Below, piece after piece: positions 13,954-20,020 of a stretch of 20,020 bases of DNA; positions within the stretch are counted from its first letter, which is position 1; every line of letters starts with the position of its first letter. Under the pieces are notes generated by a model. It searched no databases and was not told the DNA's origin. It saw only the letters and a list, made by a program, of their open reading frames with translations. This DNA comes from JBBQVS01 sp964250765 (GTDB lineage Bacteria > Chloroflexota > Ktedonobacteria > Ktedonobacterales > Ktedonobacteraceae). The position numbers and the translations under genes were made by a program. Location of the stretch: NCBI GenBank assembly GCA_964250765.1, contig CAXUHF010000101.1:1-20020 (forward strand), written 5' to 3'.

Positions 13954-14118
13954 CTCTTCTCCTCTCTTGTATTGCACGAAAAAGATGTACTAAAATTTGA
14001 CTACAGAAACGTCTGTACAGTAATGATAGTAGTAATGACGAGCAGAGTGACAAACGTACACGTACACGTATTAGCTATCATAGAGTGTCACAAAAAATAC
14101 AAGATGTGAGGAACTGTA

Positions 14119-14460
14119 ATGACAGACTGTTTAGACCCAATGGCCCCTACCGATGAGGAACTGATGCGTTACACGCTTGATGGGGACCCACTGTCTGACG
14201 AGTCACAAAAACACATGAATTCCTGTCCAATTTGTAAGCAGCGTGCCACGCTCTATACAGGAACGAATGTATTTCTTATGTCAAGCCTCTATCGTAGTCA
14301 GTGCCCTTCACCAATTCAGCTTGCAGATTATTGCGCTCCTACTTCTTTCAACCTCTTGTCAGATGAAGCCCGGATGCAGATAGCAGAACATATCAATATC
14401 TGTCCGCTCTGTGATACCGAAATAATAACACTGCGTTGTGACCTTATCTCAATGTACTAA
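14119..14460 (+). CDS. Small double zinc-finger (anti-sigma-like) protein
   Basis: 113 residues, no membrane helix. Two H-x3-C-x2-C motifs are present: H32-C36-C39 (HMNSCPIC) and H91-C95-C98 (HINICPLC). This is the zinc-binding signature of the ZAS anti-sigma family, which bind and hold ECF sigma factors. The two halves look like an internal duplication: each has an acidic helix with LMRYTL or LADYCA, then LSDE, then the H-x3-C-x2-C. Unlike classical anti-sigmas there is no transmembrane or sensor domain, so it would be a soluble regulator, maybe redox- or zinc-responsive. Its place downstream of the sigma-like gene supports the pairing; function is inferred. The ATG is preceded by GTGAGGAAC. 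Confidence 0.65.
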   Translation: MTDCLDPMAPTDEELMRYTLDGDPLSDESQKHMNSCPICKQRATLYTGTNVFLMSSLYRSQCPSPIQLADYCAPTSFNLLSDEARMQIAEHINICPLCDTEIITLRCDLISMY

Positions 14461-14567
14461 CATCCTACAAACGGTTTTTGGCGGTATTCTCACCATCTCA
14501 AAAACGTCGCGCCCTTCGTGATACAGTTTTTTGTGCATAAATAGGGACTACGTTTGCAGTTCGTCTC

Positions 14568-14596
14568 TATACAGGAGACCTATAGGTAGCTATACT
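14568..14596 (+). promoter_or_regulatory. Promoter of the second GNAT gene
   Basis: TATACA (14568-14573) and TATACT (14591-14596) are 17 bases apart. A short hairpin GTCTC/GAGAC overlaps the -35 and the start of the spacer. The leader to the ATG at 14635 would be about 32 bases and includes AAAGAGAAGGA. Confidence 0.5.
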
Positions 14597-14634
14597 ATCT
14601 TTAACAGCAAAAATAAAGAGAAGGATAACTACTT

Positions 14635-15147
14635 ATGTGTTTTCTAACGGAACCTTCGATACAGTATAAAGACAGTTATCTTGACGCAGTACGAGAACTG
14701 CAAGGCGAGGGGAAGCGTCTCGACGAAAATATCCGTTTCCTTTCGGAGAATTTTCCAGCCTTTGTGCACCGTTCCTTGCAACAAAAAGACCGCTCGAAAC
14801 TGGTGTCAGGCCGTGTGCCAAATGCTGATTTCTGGCTTATTGACAATGGCGAGTTCGTGGGACGACTCAACCTGCGCTATGAGTTAGATTCCGACCTGCT
14901 AAAATTTGGTGGGCATATTGGTTATGAAGTACGTCCATCACGGCGCAAACAGGGCTATGGTACACACATGTTACATCTTGGCCTGGAAATTGCGAAAGCT
15001 GCAGGCATACACAAAGTACTCCTCACCTGTGATGAAAATAATATTGGTTCAAAGAAGATTATTGAGCATAACGGTGGGCAATTTGAAAACGCTGTCCACA
15101 TCGACGGTTCTGCCATCAAAAAATTACGCTACTGGATCAATGTGTAA
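14635..15147 (+). CDS. GNAT family N-acetyltransferase
   Basis: 170 residues, single GNAT domain. The acetyl-CoA loop is R104-K-Q-G107-Y-G109 after the HIGYEVRPS strand, followed by the long helix. Further on CDENNIGSKKIIEHNGG (132-148) is the conserved GNAT segment in which the Asn residues support the fourth helix and product release. The N-terminal 70 residues form the substrate side. It resembles small predicted acetyltransferases of unknown substrate (RimJ/ElaA-like layout); nothing closer can be said. The gene has its own promoter, and AGAAGGA precedes the ATG. Its stop TAA lies in the 32-base repeat shared with the end of the first GNAT gene. The two GNAT proteins are not near copies, so the shared end is a repeat, not gene duplication. 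Confidence 0.9.
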   Translation: MCFLTEPSIQYKDSYLDAVRELQGEGKRLDENIRFLSENFPAFVHRSLQQKDRSKLVSGRVPNADFWLIDNGEFVGRLNLRYELDSDLLKFGGHIGYEVRPSRRKQGYGTHMLHLGLEIAKAAGIHKVLLTCDENNIGSKKIIEHNGGQFENAVHIDGSAIKKLRYWINV

Positions 15148-15173
15148 GGACCGATGTATCGCGTCCTTGTCGG
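15142..15173 (+). repeat. Dispersed repeat, copy 2 (after second GNAT gene)
   Basis: Matches 1897-1928 at 29 of 32 positions. It again begins with GTGTA, which forms the last codon and stop of the gene. No inverted partner follows, so it would be a solo or decayed arm. Confidence 0.85.
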
Positions 15174-15237
15174 CATAGTCTAATCGCAAAGAGGGTGTGA
15201 TAATGCCGTTTAACAAATTACTATGGATAGATCGGTT

Positions 15238-15365
15238 GTAGGGGCTTTAATTCATTACGCCCTTGTCGCCACATACGTCTTATCAAAGGACACGGAAATG
15301 CTGGCATCACCGCCTTCATTTGGGTGGTCCATCGCTCACGGGGCGTAATGAATTATGGCCCCTAC
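15238..15365. repeat. Inverted-repeat element, GTAGGGGC...TTCATTACGCCC
   Basis: 25-base terminal arms (15238-15262 and 15341-15365) pair with two mismatches around 78 unrelated bases, total 128 bases. The size and structure suggest a MITE- or REP-like non-coding element. Related arms occur at 11289-11321, 17671-17700 and 19926-19960. It fills most of the gap before the NlpC/P60 gene; the rest of the gap (15366-15465) holds its leader, with TAAAAT at 15422-15427 as a possible -10. Confidence 0.8.
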
Positions 15366-15465
15366 GTCCGACGTATTCCATATCATTTTATCAAACAGCA
15401 TAATCGGTCTCTACGATGTGGTAAAATACAACATAGTAATCACTCAAAAAGGCAAGGAACTTACC

Positions 15466-16308
15466 ATGATGGCTACGCCCTATGTTATCTCTGTTGGTCT
15501 TGCGGATGTCCGTCACGATCCTGACCCCACGTCTGAGCTTGTAACGCAGGCGTTTATGAACGTATCCGTAACTCCTGGTGAAAGCGTAGGCGAGTGGACG
15601 TATATCACGCTTTCGGACTATAAAGGCTGGGTGTGTACTGACGTACTGGCAGACCCCGTGATGAAAGGCTTTACACGTATCGGGGAGCGGTGCGGAACGC
15701 CGTTAGGTCTGGTCGCGGTCATCAATACTCCGTATACGCCCATGTTCGAGCAAGAGACAGGAGAGGAGAAACAGGACACAGTATATTTATCCACTGTGCT
15801 ACCGCTTCTGGACGCAACCCCCGTTGAGCGCATACAGGTCGCCCTCCCCGATGAGCGCACAGGCTGGCTCACGCGTAAAGACATTGCGTTGCACCAACAA
15901 GAAACGGTATTTCCACAGCAAACTGTCTCTGCCACAACACAGTATGCACGTGCATTTCTCGGTGTTCCCTATTTATGGGGCGGGACAAGCTGGCGCGGCA
16001 TTGATTGCAGTGGGCTTGTACAGCTTTGCTATCGTATGAGTGGTCATATGCTACCCAGAGATGCAGACCAACAACATAACGTTTTACCTACATCAGTGAT
16101 GCTCAACGAGATACGCGAAGGCGACTTGATCTTCTTTGGCAAAAAGCATATCACGCATGTTGCTATTGCTCTGAACGCGAAAGAATACATTCACGCCGAG
16201 GGCCAAAACTATAATCGTGTCACAATCAATAGCTTTGACGCTACTGACGCACATTTTGACCAACGACTTCTTGATATTGTGTACGGCGTGAAGCGCGTTG
16301 TGGTGTAA
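15466..16308 (+). CDS. SH3-NlpC/P60 cysteine peptidase (YkfC-like)
   Basis: 280 residues from the ATG at 15466. This start is preferred over an upstream in-frame ATG at 15355, which lies in the repeat arm, and AAGGAAC precedes it. The N-terminal 145 residues look like two SH3-like modules (YVISVGLADVRHDP to GWVCTDVL, then TVYLSTVLPLL to GWLTRKDI). The C-terminal NlpC/P60 domain has the catalytic C181 in GIDCSGLV, H231 in ITHVAIAL and a third polar residue, H243. The layout matches gamma-D-glutamyl-L-diamino acid endopeptidases such as Bacillus YkfC, which cut peptidoglycan stem peptides. There is no signal peptide, so a role in recycling imported muropeptides in the cytoplasm is more likely than wall cutting outside. 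The serine hydrolase gene follows three bases later. Confidence 0.88.
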   Translation: MMATPYVISVGLADVRHDPDPTSELVTQAFMNVSVTPGESVGEWTYITLSDYKGWVCTDVLADPVMKGFTRIGERCGTPLGLVAVINTPYTPMFEQETGEEKQDTVYLSTVLPLLDATPVERIQVALPDERTGWLTRKDIALHQQETVFPQQTVSATTQYARAFLGVPYLWGGTSWRGIDCSGLVQLCYRMSGHMLPRDADQQHNVLPTSVMLNEIREGDLIFFGKKHITHVAIALNAKEYIHAEGQNYNRVTINSFDATDAHFDQRLLDIVYGVKRVVV

Positions 16309-16311
16309 GCT

Positions 16312-17100
16312 ATGCAAGCAAAAATCGAACGTGAATTAGCAACACTTCATGGTAAATTCTCATGTATTGTGGTACGGCTAGACAAGGCTTCTCCTCAGGA
16401 AGTGGTGTCCATCAACCCGGAGCAACGATTTCCTGCCGCCAGCCTTGCAAAGGTACCCATCCTGGTAGAAGTGGCACGACAAGTCGAGTTTGGCATGCTT
16501 GCGTGGGATACACGCTACACTGTTTCTGCTGACGCTCACGCAACGAGTAGTGACATATTAGCAAACCTATCCCCTGATTTACATCCCACATTGCGAGACC
16601 TCGCACATCTCATGATTGCGATTAGCGATAATACTGCATCAAATATTTTGCTTGACCTAGTAGGAATGGACGCGGTCAACGTGACCATGCACCAACTGGG
16701 ATTGTATGAGACGCGCATCGAGCGTCACTTTATGGACATGGCAGCACGCGAAGTTGGACAAGAGAACTGGACAACCGCAGGTGACATGGCCTTGTTGCTC
16801 TCCTTTTTTTGCGCGGATGTGCTGCCTGGACGTGACGAGATGCTCAAGATGTTATTACATCAAAATGACAACTCTAGCGTTCCCGCATATTGGAATGAAA
16901 AGATCCCCTACGCTCACAAAACAGGTGAGCTAGCTGGCATTCTCCATGATGCAGGCATTCTTCATCCACCTTATCCTCAACCAGCAGCACAACCACCATT
17001 GATCGTTGTCGTTATGACGGCGGAGCAGAGCGACATTCCGCTTACACGTTATACAATGGCACGTATTGGACGCATCATTTTACACAACGAACAGATATAA
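16312..17100 (+). CDS. Class A beta-lactamase-like serine hydrolase
   Basis: 262 residues of the penicillin-recognising serine hydrolase fold. The three active-site blocks are present: S44-L-A-K47 (SxxK), S105-D-N107 (SDN) and K203-T-G205 (KTG). The omega-loop region (about 135-160, RIERHFMDMAAREVGQENWTTA when read in pieces) lacks the Glu of the class A ExxLN motif that activates the deacylating water, so true penicillinase activity is doubtful. No signal peptide is seen, unlike secreted beta-lactamases. The gene starts three bases after the NlpC/P60 stop with no clear ribosome-binding site, so its translation is probably coupled. Both proteins may act in turn on muropeptides, as a peptidase pair; this is inference. 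Confidence 0.83.
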   Translation: MQAKIERELATLHGKFSCIVVRLDKASPQEVVSINPEQRFPAASLAKVPILVEVARQVEFGMLAWDTRYTVSADAHATSSDILANLSPDLHPTLRDLAHLMIAISDNTASNILLDLVGMDAVNVTMHQLGLYETRIERHFMDMAAREVGQENWTTAGDMALLLSFFCADVLPGRDEMLKMLLHQNDNSSVPAYWNEKIPYAHKTGELAGILHDAGILHPPYPQPAAQPPLIVVVMTAEQSDIPLTRYTMARIGRIILHNEQI

Positions 17101-17110
17101 GGAAGAGTAC

Positions 17111-17626
17111 ATGACTATTCTACCCTACAAAGGTGTGTGGCCTACAATAGCAGACGATGTATTTCTCGCTCAAGGCGTCATCATTATCGGCAATGTCACC
17201 ATTCATAAGGGAACAAGCATCTGGTATAACACTGTTGTGCGTGGCGATGGTGCCCCGATTGTGATTGGGCGTCGCACCAACATTCAAGATAACTGTACAC
17301 TCCATGTCGATGCCGATGCACCACTCACTATTGGCGAAGAATGCACCATCGGGCACAACGCCGTGGTACATGGTGCTACTCTCGGTAATCGCGTCCTCAT
17401 CGGTATCAATGCAGTCGTACTCTCTCACGCAGAAATTGGGCCAGAGACGATTCTTGGGGCTAGCGCAATGGTCAGCGAGCACAAGCACATCCCCGGCGGT
17501 GTCCTGGCAATCGGCATTCCGGCACAGGTGAAACGTGACCTGAACGAGGCCGAACGTGAACATCTCATAAGCAGTGCTGAAGGTTATTATAATCGAGCAT
17601 TGGAGCACAAACGTTCAGCGATGTAG
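17111..17626 (+). CDS. Gamma-class carbonic anhydrase-like protein
   Basis: 171 residues from the ATG at 17111, which follows AGGAAGAG; an upstream in-frame ATG at 17066 lies within the preceding gene and is less likely. The protein is a left-handed beta-helix of hexapeptide repeats with a C-terminal helix. Residues match Cam of Methanosarcina in order and spacing: R44, D46, Q59, D60 and the three metal ligands H65, H82 and H87. The acidic proton-shuttle loop of Cam is absent, as in most bacterial YrdA/PaaY-type relatives. It may hydrate CO2 or be a metal-binding relative with another substrate. Last gene of the three-gene plus-strand unit, ten bases after the serine hydrolase. The stop codon forms part of a GTAGGGGACGCAAT repeat motif. 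Confidence 0.9.
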   Translation: MTILPYKGVWPTIADDVFLAQGVIIIGNVTIHKGTSIWYNTVVRGDGAPIVIGRRTNIQDNCTLHVDADAPLTIGEECTIGHNAVVHGATLGNRVLIGINAVVLSHAEIGPETILGASAMVSEHKHIPGGVLAIGIPAQVKRDLNEAEREHLISSAEGYYNRALEHKRSAM

Positions 17627-17655
17627 GGGACGCAATCAATTGCACCTTCGCTCAT

Positions 17656-17715
17656 CAATCGCATGATAATTGTAGAGGCGCAATGAATTGTGCCTCTACA
17701 ATTATCATGCGATTG
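17656..17715. terminator. 24-bp perfect hairpin at gamma-CA / CopCD junction
   Basis: Arms 17656-17679 and 17692-17715 are perfectly complementary, and the loop can pair further (CAA/TTG). The core GTAGAGGCGCAATGAATTG belongs to the same repeat family as 15238-15365. The right arm encodes the last four codons and stop of the CopCD gene (stop 17705-17707). No T-run follows on either side, so termination would rest on stem strength alone. Confidence 0.7.
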
Positions 17716-19735
17716 TCACCTGAAATGTCGTCTTTTGCATAACTTGACCAGGTACCTGGAAATGAACTTCGACATTCCAAAGGCTGTTCATCGAGAACGC
17801 TTCTCCAGGTGCAAAGGTCGCAACATAGGTTGTACCACGTACCTGTGCCTTTTGGATCGCTGTGCCCATGTCCATCGCTTGCATATTGGTGAGAATTTCT
17901 ACCTTGGCGTTTGTCACAGCTTTTCCACTCGCATTGGTAATTGACACGATGACCGTATTGGTGCTTGTAACGTGCCCTGGCGAGACCTGTAAACCTACTG
18001 TGAAGGTGCCCACTTTCTGTTGTTGCGTGTTGTTTTGCGTTGGTGTCCCTGTTGTCGTCGCAGATGGATTAGTATACGAGATAGTGGGATAGACAATAGG
18101 TGGGGAGTAAAATGACATAAGGGCCGCGCAAAGCAAAACACCACCACCAAGTAACACCTGCACGTTGACTAGTGTTCGTAGGTGACGCGTTGTGCGTTCC
18201 AACGCGGATTGACGTGTACGACGCGCAGGAAGCTCTGCATTGACAACAGGCAACAACAGCGTTTGACGTGTAAGTTTGGGACGCATGACAAACAAGATAT
18301 ACACGCTTACGAATAGCGCGAGTGCAATAAGAATCAGTCTCACGAGCAGGGAGCGACCATAAGAGTCGTCAACGAAAAGATGGGTTGCATAAATTGTTGT
18401 TTCACTTAAAAAGAGTAGGGCTACAAGTTGAACAGCGATACCACCTATAACAAAAGGAGTCATGCGTCGTAGAAAGCTTATGATTGTTTCCGTATTTGAG
18501 TCGAGATCGACAATCGAGAGCAGGGGCAATACGACATAACCAAGATATGCAAGTCCTCCAAACCAGACACATTGTGCGAGAAGTGAGAGACCGCTAAGCA
18601 CTATTGCACTTATATGCGGCTGTATCACCGATACCGCGTTTTCTGTCAACGCATATGTACACACAATTAAACCCGCTAGAAGAAACCACAATCCGTTATA
18701 GCGTTGCAATTGTGTCGTCGTAGTGACAGGCAGTATGTCCCGTATCGCTTTGATCGAGCCTGTTGTCGCGGTTAATGTGCCAGCTTGCTGTAGGCGTAGT
18801 GGGCCAGTACGCGCTGTGGTGAGTAGACGTTGTACAGGTTGTTCTATTTCCGGCTCGCGCTGTGAGCGTGTCGTCCACCACAGGAGAACGAGAGCCAGGA
18901 TAATCAAAAGACAGCGAACCATCCATAATTGCCCATACCACGTCTCCGTTACTAATGCAGGTAATGCCGAGAAGTCGAGTACGCCGTTATTTAACGCACG
19001 TGTAATATGCACGCTTCGTAGTGCAAGCGTAACAATCTCACCAACGAGTAACGCCGAAAGACAGAGCCATTGCAGTGGCAGTGCCTGTTTTCGCGCACGA
19101 TCAAGCAAGTCAGTAACATGCTCCACACGAGCGAAAATTAGACGTTCGGTAACAAGAATACCAATCCATAACGTCAAGGCCGCCATCACCAGCCACTCCC
19201 ATGCAACCGCCAGGACACCGAGCAGGTCAAGTTTACGAATGTCACTCTCACATGTATTCCCAACACAGTTGCTACTGCTTGGACCAAGTGTTGGTGTTCC
19301 TTGTATACCTGTAGAGAAGCGTCCTACATCAAAACCAATAGAACCAAATGTGGTATGCCCATCATCATTCGCAACCGCCGTCCACCGTACAAGATAGCTT
19401 CCTCCTGTAAGAGTGCTAGGAAGGTACGTGTCTAGTTCGCGCATATTGTTCACAGCGAGTGTACTATGTGTCTGCACAGACACATAATTTTCATTTTGCA
19501 CATACAACACTTGCGCTACGCTTATAGGGCTAATGTTCGCATTGAAGTAGATATGTACAACTTTTGGTACAACCGTCACCGTCGAGCCATCTATAGGATC
19601 GGAGCCAATAACATAGGCATGCGCAAGGGCCGACTGTGGTTGGAGGACCACAACAGCAATGACATAAATAACGACGTTCAGCAACAATGCTGGCAACAAA
19701 ACGAATTTGAGATAGCGTACATGCCTATTTTTCAT
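17705..19735 (-). CDS. CopC-CopD fusion, copper-binding and membrane transport protein
   Basis: 676 residues. The signal peptide (1-38) ends SALA, so cleavage leaves H39 at the mature N-terminus, as in CopC proteins that bind Cu(II) through their N-terminal histidine. The CopC domain (39-140) has SDPIDGSTV, PKVVHIYFN and WTAVANDDGHTTFG with H127 as the second histidine ligand. The CopD part (about 170-500) has about eight membrane helices. A C-terminal extracellular beta-sandwich (about 575-676) after one more helix resembles YtkA-like domains. The fusion is known in Gram-positive-type bacteria (YcnJ-like) and is linked to copper uptake or periplasmic copper handling. It is a single gene with no copper chaperone or regulator adjacent. 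The ribosome-binding site is weak. Its end overlaps the hairpin at 17656-17715. Confidence 0.92.
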   Translation of the reverse strand: MKNRHVRYLKFVLLPALLLNVVIYVIAVVVLQPQSALAHAYVIGSDPIDGSTVTVVPKVVHIYFNANISPISVAQVLYVQNENYVSVQTHSTLAVNNMRELDTYLPSTLTGGSYLVRWTAVANDDGHTTFGSIGFDVGRFSTGIQGTPTLGPSSSNCVGNTCESDIRKLDLLGVLAVAWEWLVMAALTLWIGILVTERLIFARVEHVTDLLDRARKQALPLQWLCLSALLVGEIVTLALRSVHITRALNNGVLDFSALPALVTETWYGQLWMVRCLLIILALVLLWWTTRSQREPEIEQPVQRLLTTARTGPLRLQQAGTLTATTGSIKAIRDILPVTTTTQLQRYNGLWFLLAGLIVCTYALTENAVSVIQPHISAIVLSGLSLLAQCVWFGGLAYLGYVVLPLLSIVDLDSNTETIISFLRRMTPFVIGGIAVQLVALLFLSETTIYATHLFVDDSYGRSLLVRLILIALALFVSVYILFVMRPKLTRQTLLLPVVNAELPARRTRQSALERTTRHLRTLVNVQVLLGGGVLLCAALMSFYSPPIVYPTISYTNPSATTTGTPTQNNTQQQKVGTFTVGLQVSPGHVTSTNTVIVSITNASGKAVTNAKVEILTNMQAMDMGTAIQKAQVRGTTYVATFAPGEAFSMNSLWNVEVHFQVPGQVMQKTTFQVTIA

Positions 19736-20020
19736 ACAGATTCGATCTTCTAGTAGACGATTGCATACAAGACACAGTAGAGAGTACGCACCGATTGTAC
19801 ACTAGTCGCGCCTTGCTCGCAATATGTTGAGAAATGTAAGGATGATAATCGTGTATACGAATAAAACAGGAAATGCTGTAAGGGCCATAATTATGCTGTT
19901 TGTTAAAATAACGCAGATACGTCAATTGTAGGAGTCTAATTCTATTACACCCTGTTGACAATTGAGACTGTTCGAGGACATATGCAATATGGCGTCAAAT
20001 CCTTGAACATGGTCAATTGC
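19736..20020. other. Upstream region of CopCD, no gene seen
   Basis: No coding region is supported. The first 65 bases should hold the CopCD promoter, but no clear -35/-10 pair was found. The far end holds a repeat arm. Confidence 0.4.
19926..19960 (+). repeat. Left arm of GTAGGRG...ATTAC.CC repeat family
   Basis: TTGTAGGAGTCTAATTC and ATTACACCC match the left arm at 15236-15270 with a few changes. Its partner arm would lie beyond the window. Confidence 0.55.

Noticed and set aside
14055..14071. ACGTAC-rich short tandem run before the zinc-finger gene
   Set aside because: Only about two and a half units of a six-base repeat; too short to support a function.
15355..15465. N-terminal extension of the NlpC/P60 gene to an upstream ATG
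   Set aside because: That ATG is in the repeat arm, has no ribosome-binding site, and the added residues do not form a signal peptide; ATG 15466 follows AAGGAAC.
16312..17100. Antibiotic-resistance beta-lactamase call
   Set aside because: The SxxK, SDN and KTG blocks are shared by many serine peptidases; the omega-loop Glu and a signal peptide are both missing.
17120..17608. 162-codon minus-strand frame opposite the gamma-carbonic anhydrase
   Set aside because: It is a shadow of a well-supported hexapeptide-repeat gene, whose repeats keep the opposite frame open.

Overview
The window looks like chromosomal DNA from a free-living bacterium, most likely the Ktedonobacteria branch of Chloroflexota or a close relative. 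This placement is an inference from gene style and rests on no marker gene. The hints are moderate base composition, many short single-gene units, a degenerate ECF-type sigma factor followed by a small zinc-finger (anti-sigma-like) protein, a fused CopC-CopD protein, and many intergenic GTAGGGGC...TTCATTAC-type inverted repeats. No phage, plasmid backbone, insertion sequence or CRISPR array is visible.

Layout. 1-5.6 kb: a PAP2 phosphatase (-) diverges from a two-domain GNAT acetyltransferase (+). The acetyltransferase converges on a ketoacyl-ACP synthase III-like enzyme (-), which diverges from a metallo-beta-lactamase-fold hydrolase (+), which converges on a membrane protein with two FHA domains (-). 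5.6-8.2 kb: a membrane-anchored transglutaminase-like protein lies upstream of the FHA gene on the minus strand, and upstream of both is a family 2 glycosyltransferase. 8.4-9.6 kb: an A+T-rich PLD-type nuclease gene with a cysteine-rich insertion lies beside tRNA-Arg(UCU), with a degenerate copy of the tRNA 3' part between them. 9.9-10.7 kb: a classical SDR oxidoreductase (-). 10.8-11.3 kb: a dense block of nested inverted and direct repeats. 11.3-12.9 kb: sufB as a single gene with a consensus sigma70 promoter and a strong terminator. 13.2-14.5 kb: the sigma-like gene and the small double zinc-finger gene. 14.6-15.2 kb: a second GNAT. 15.5-17.6 kb: a tight three-gene plus-strand unit of SH3-NlpC/P60 peptidase, beta-lactamase-like serine hydrolase and gamma-carbonic anhydrase. 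17.7-19.7 kb: a CopC-CopD fusion (-).

The genes do not form one pathway. The clearest functional pairs are transglutaminase plus FHA (cell surface or signalling), sigma plus zinc-finger protein (regulation), and NlpC/P60 plus serine hydrolase (peptidoglycan peptide processing, probably in the cytoplasm because neither has a signal peptide). No complete new system stands out. The most unusual signals are: long near-perfect hairpins at three of the four convergent gene junctions, with stop codons of five genes lying inside intergenic repeat sequence; the nested repeat block at 10.9-11.2 kb; the PLD nuclease beside a tRNA scar; and an FHA gene whose good ribosome-binding site is followed by ACG instead of a normal start codon.
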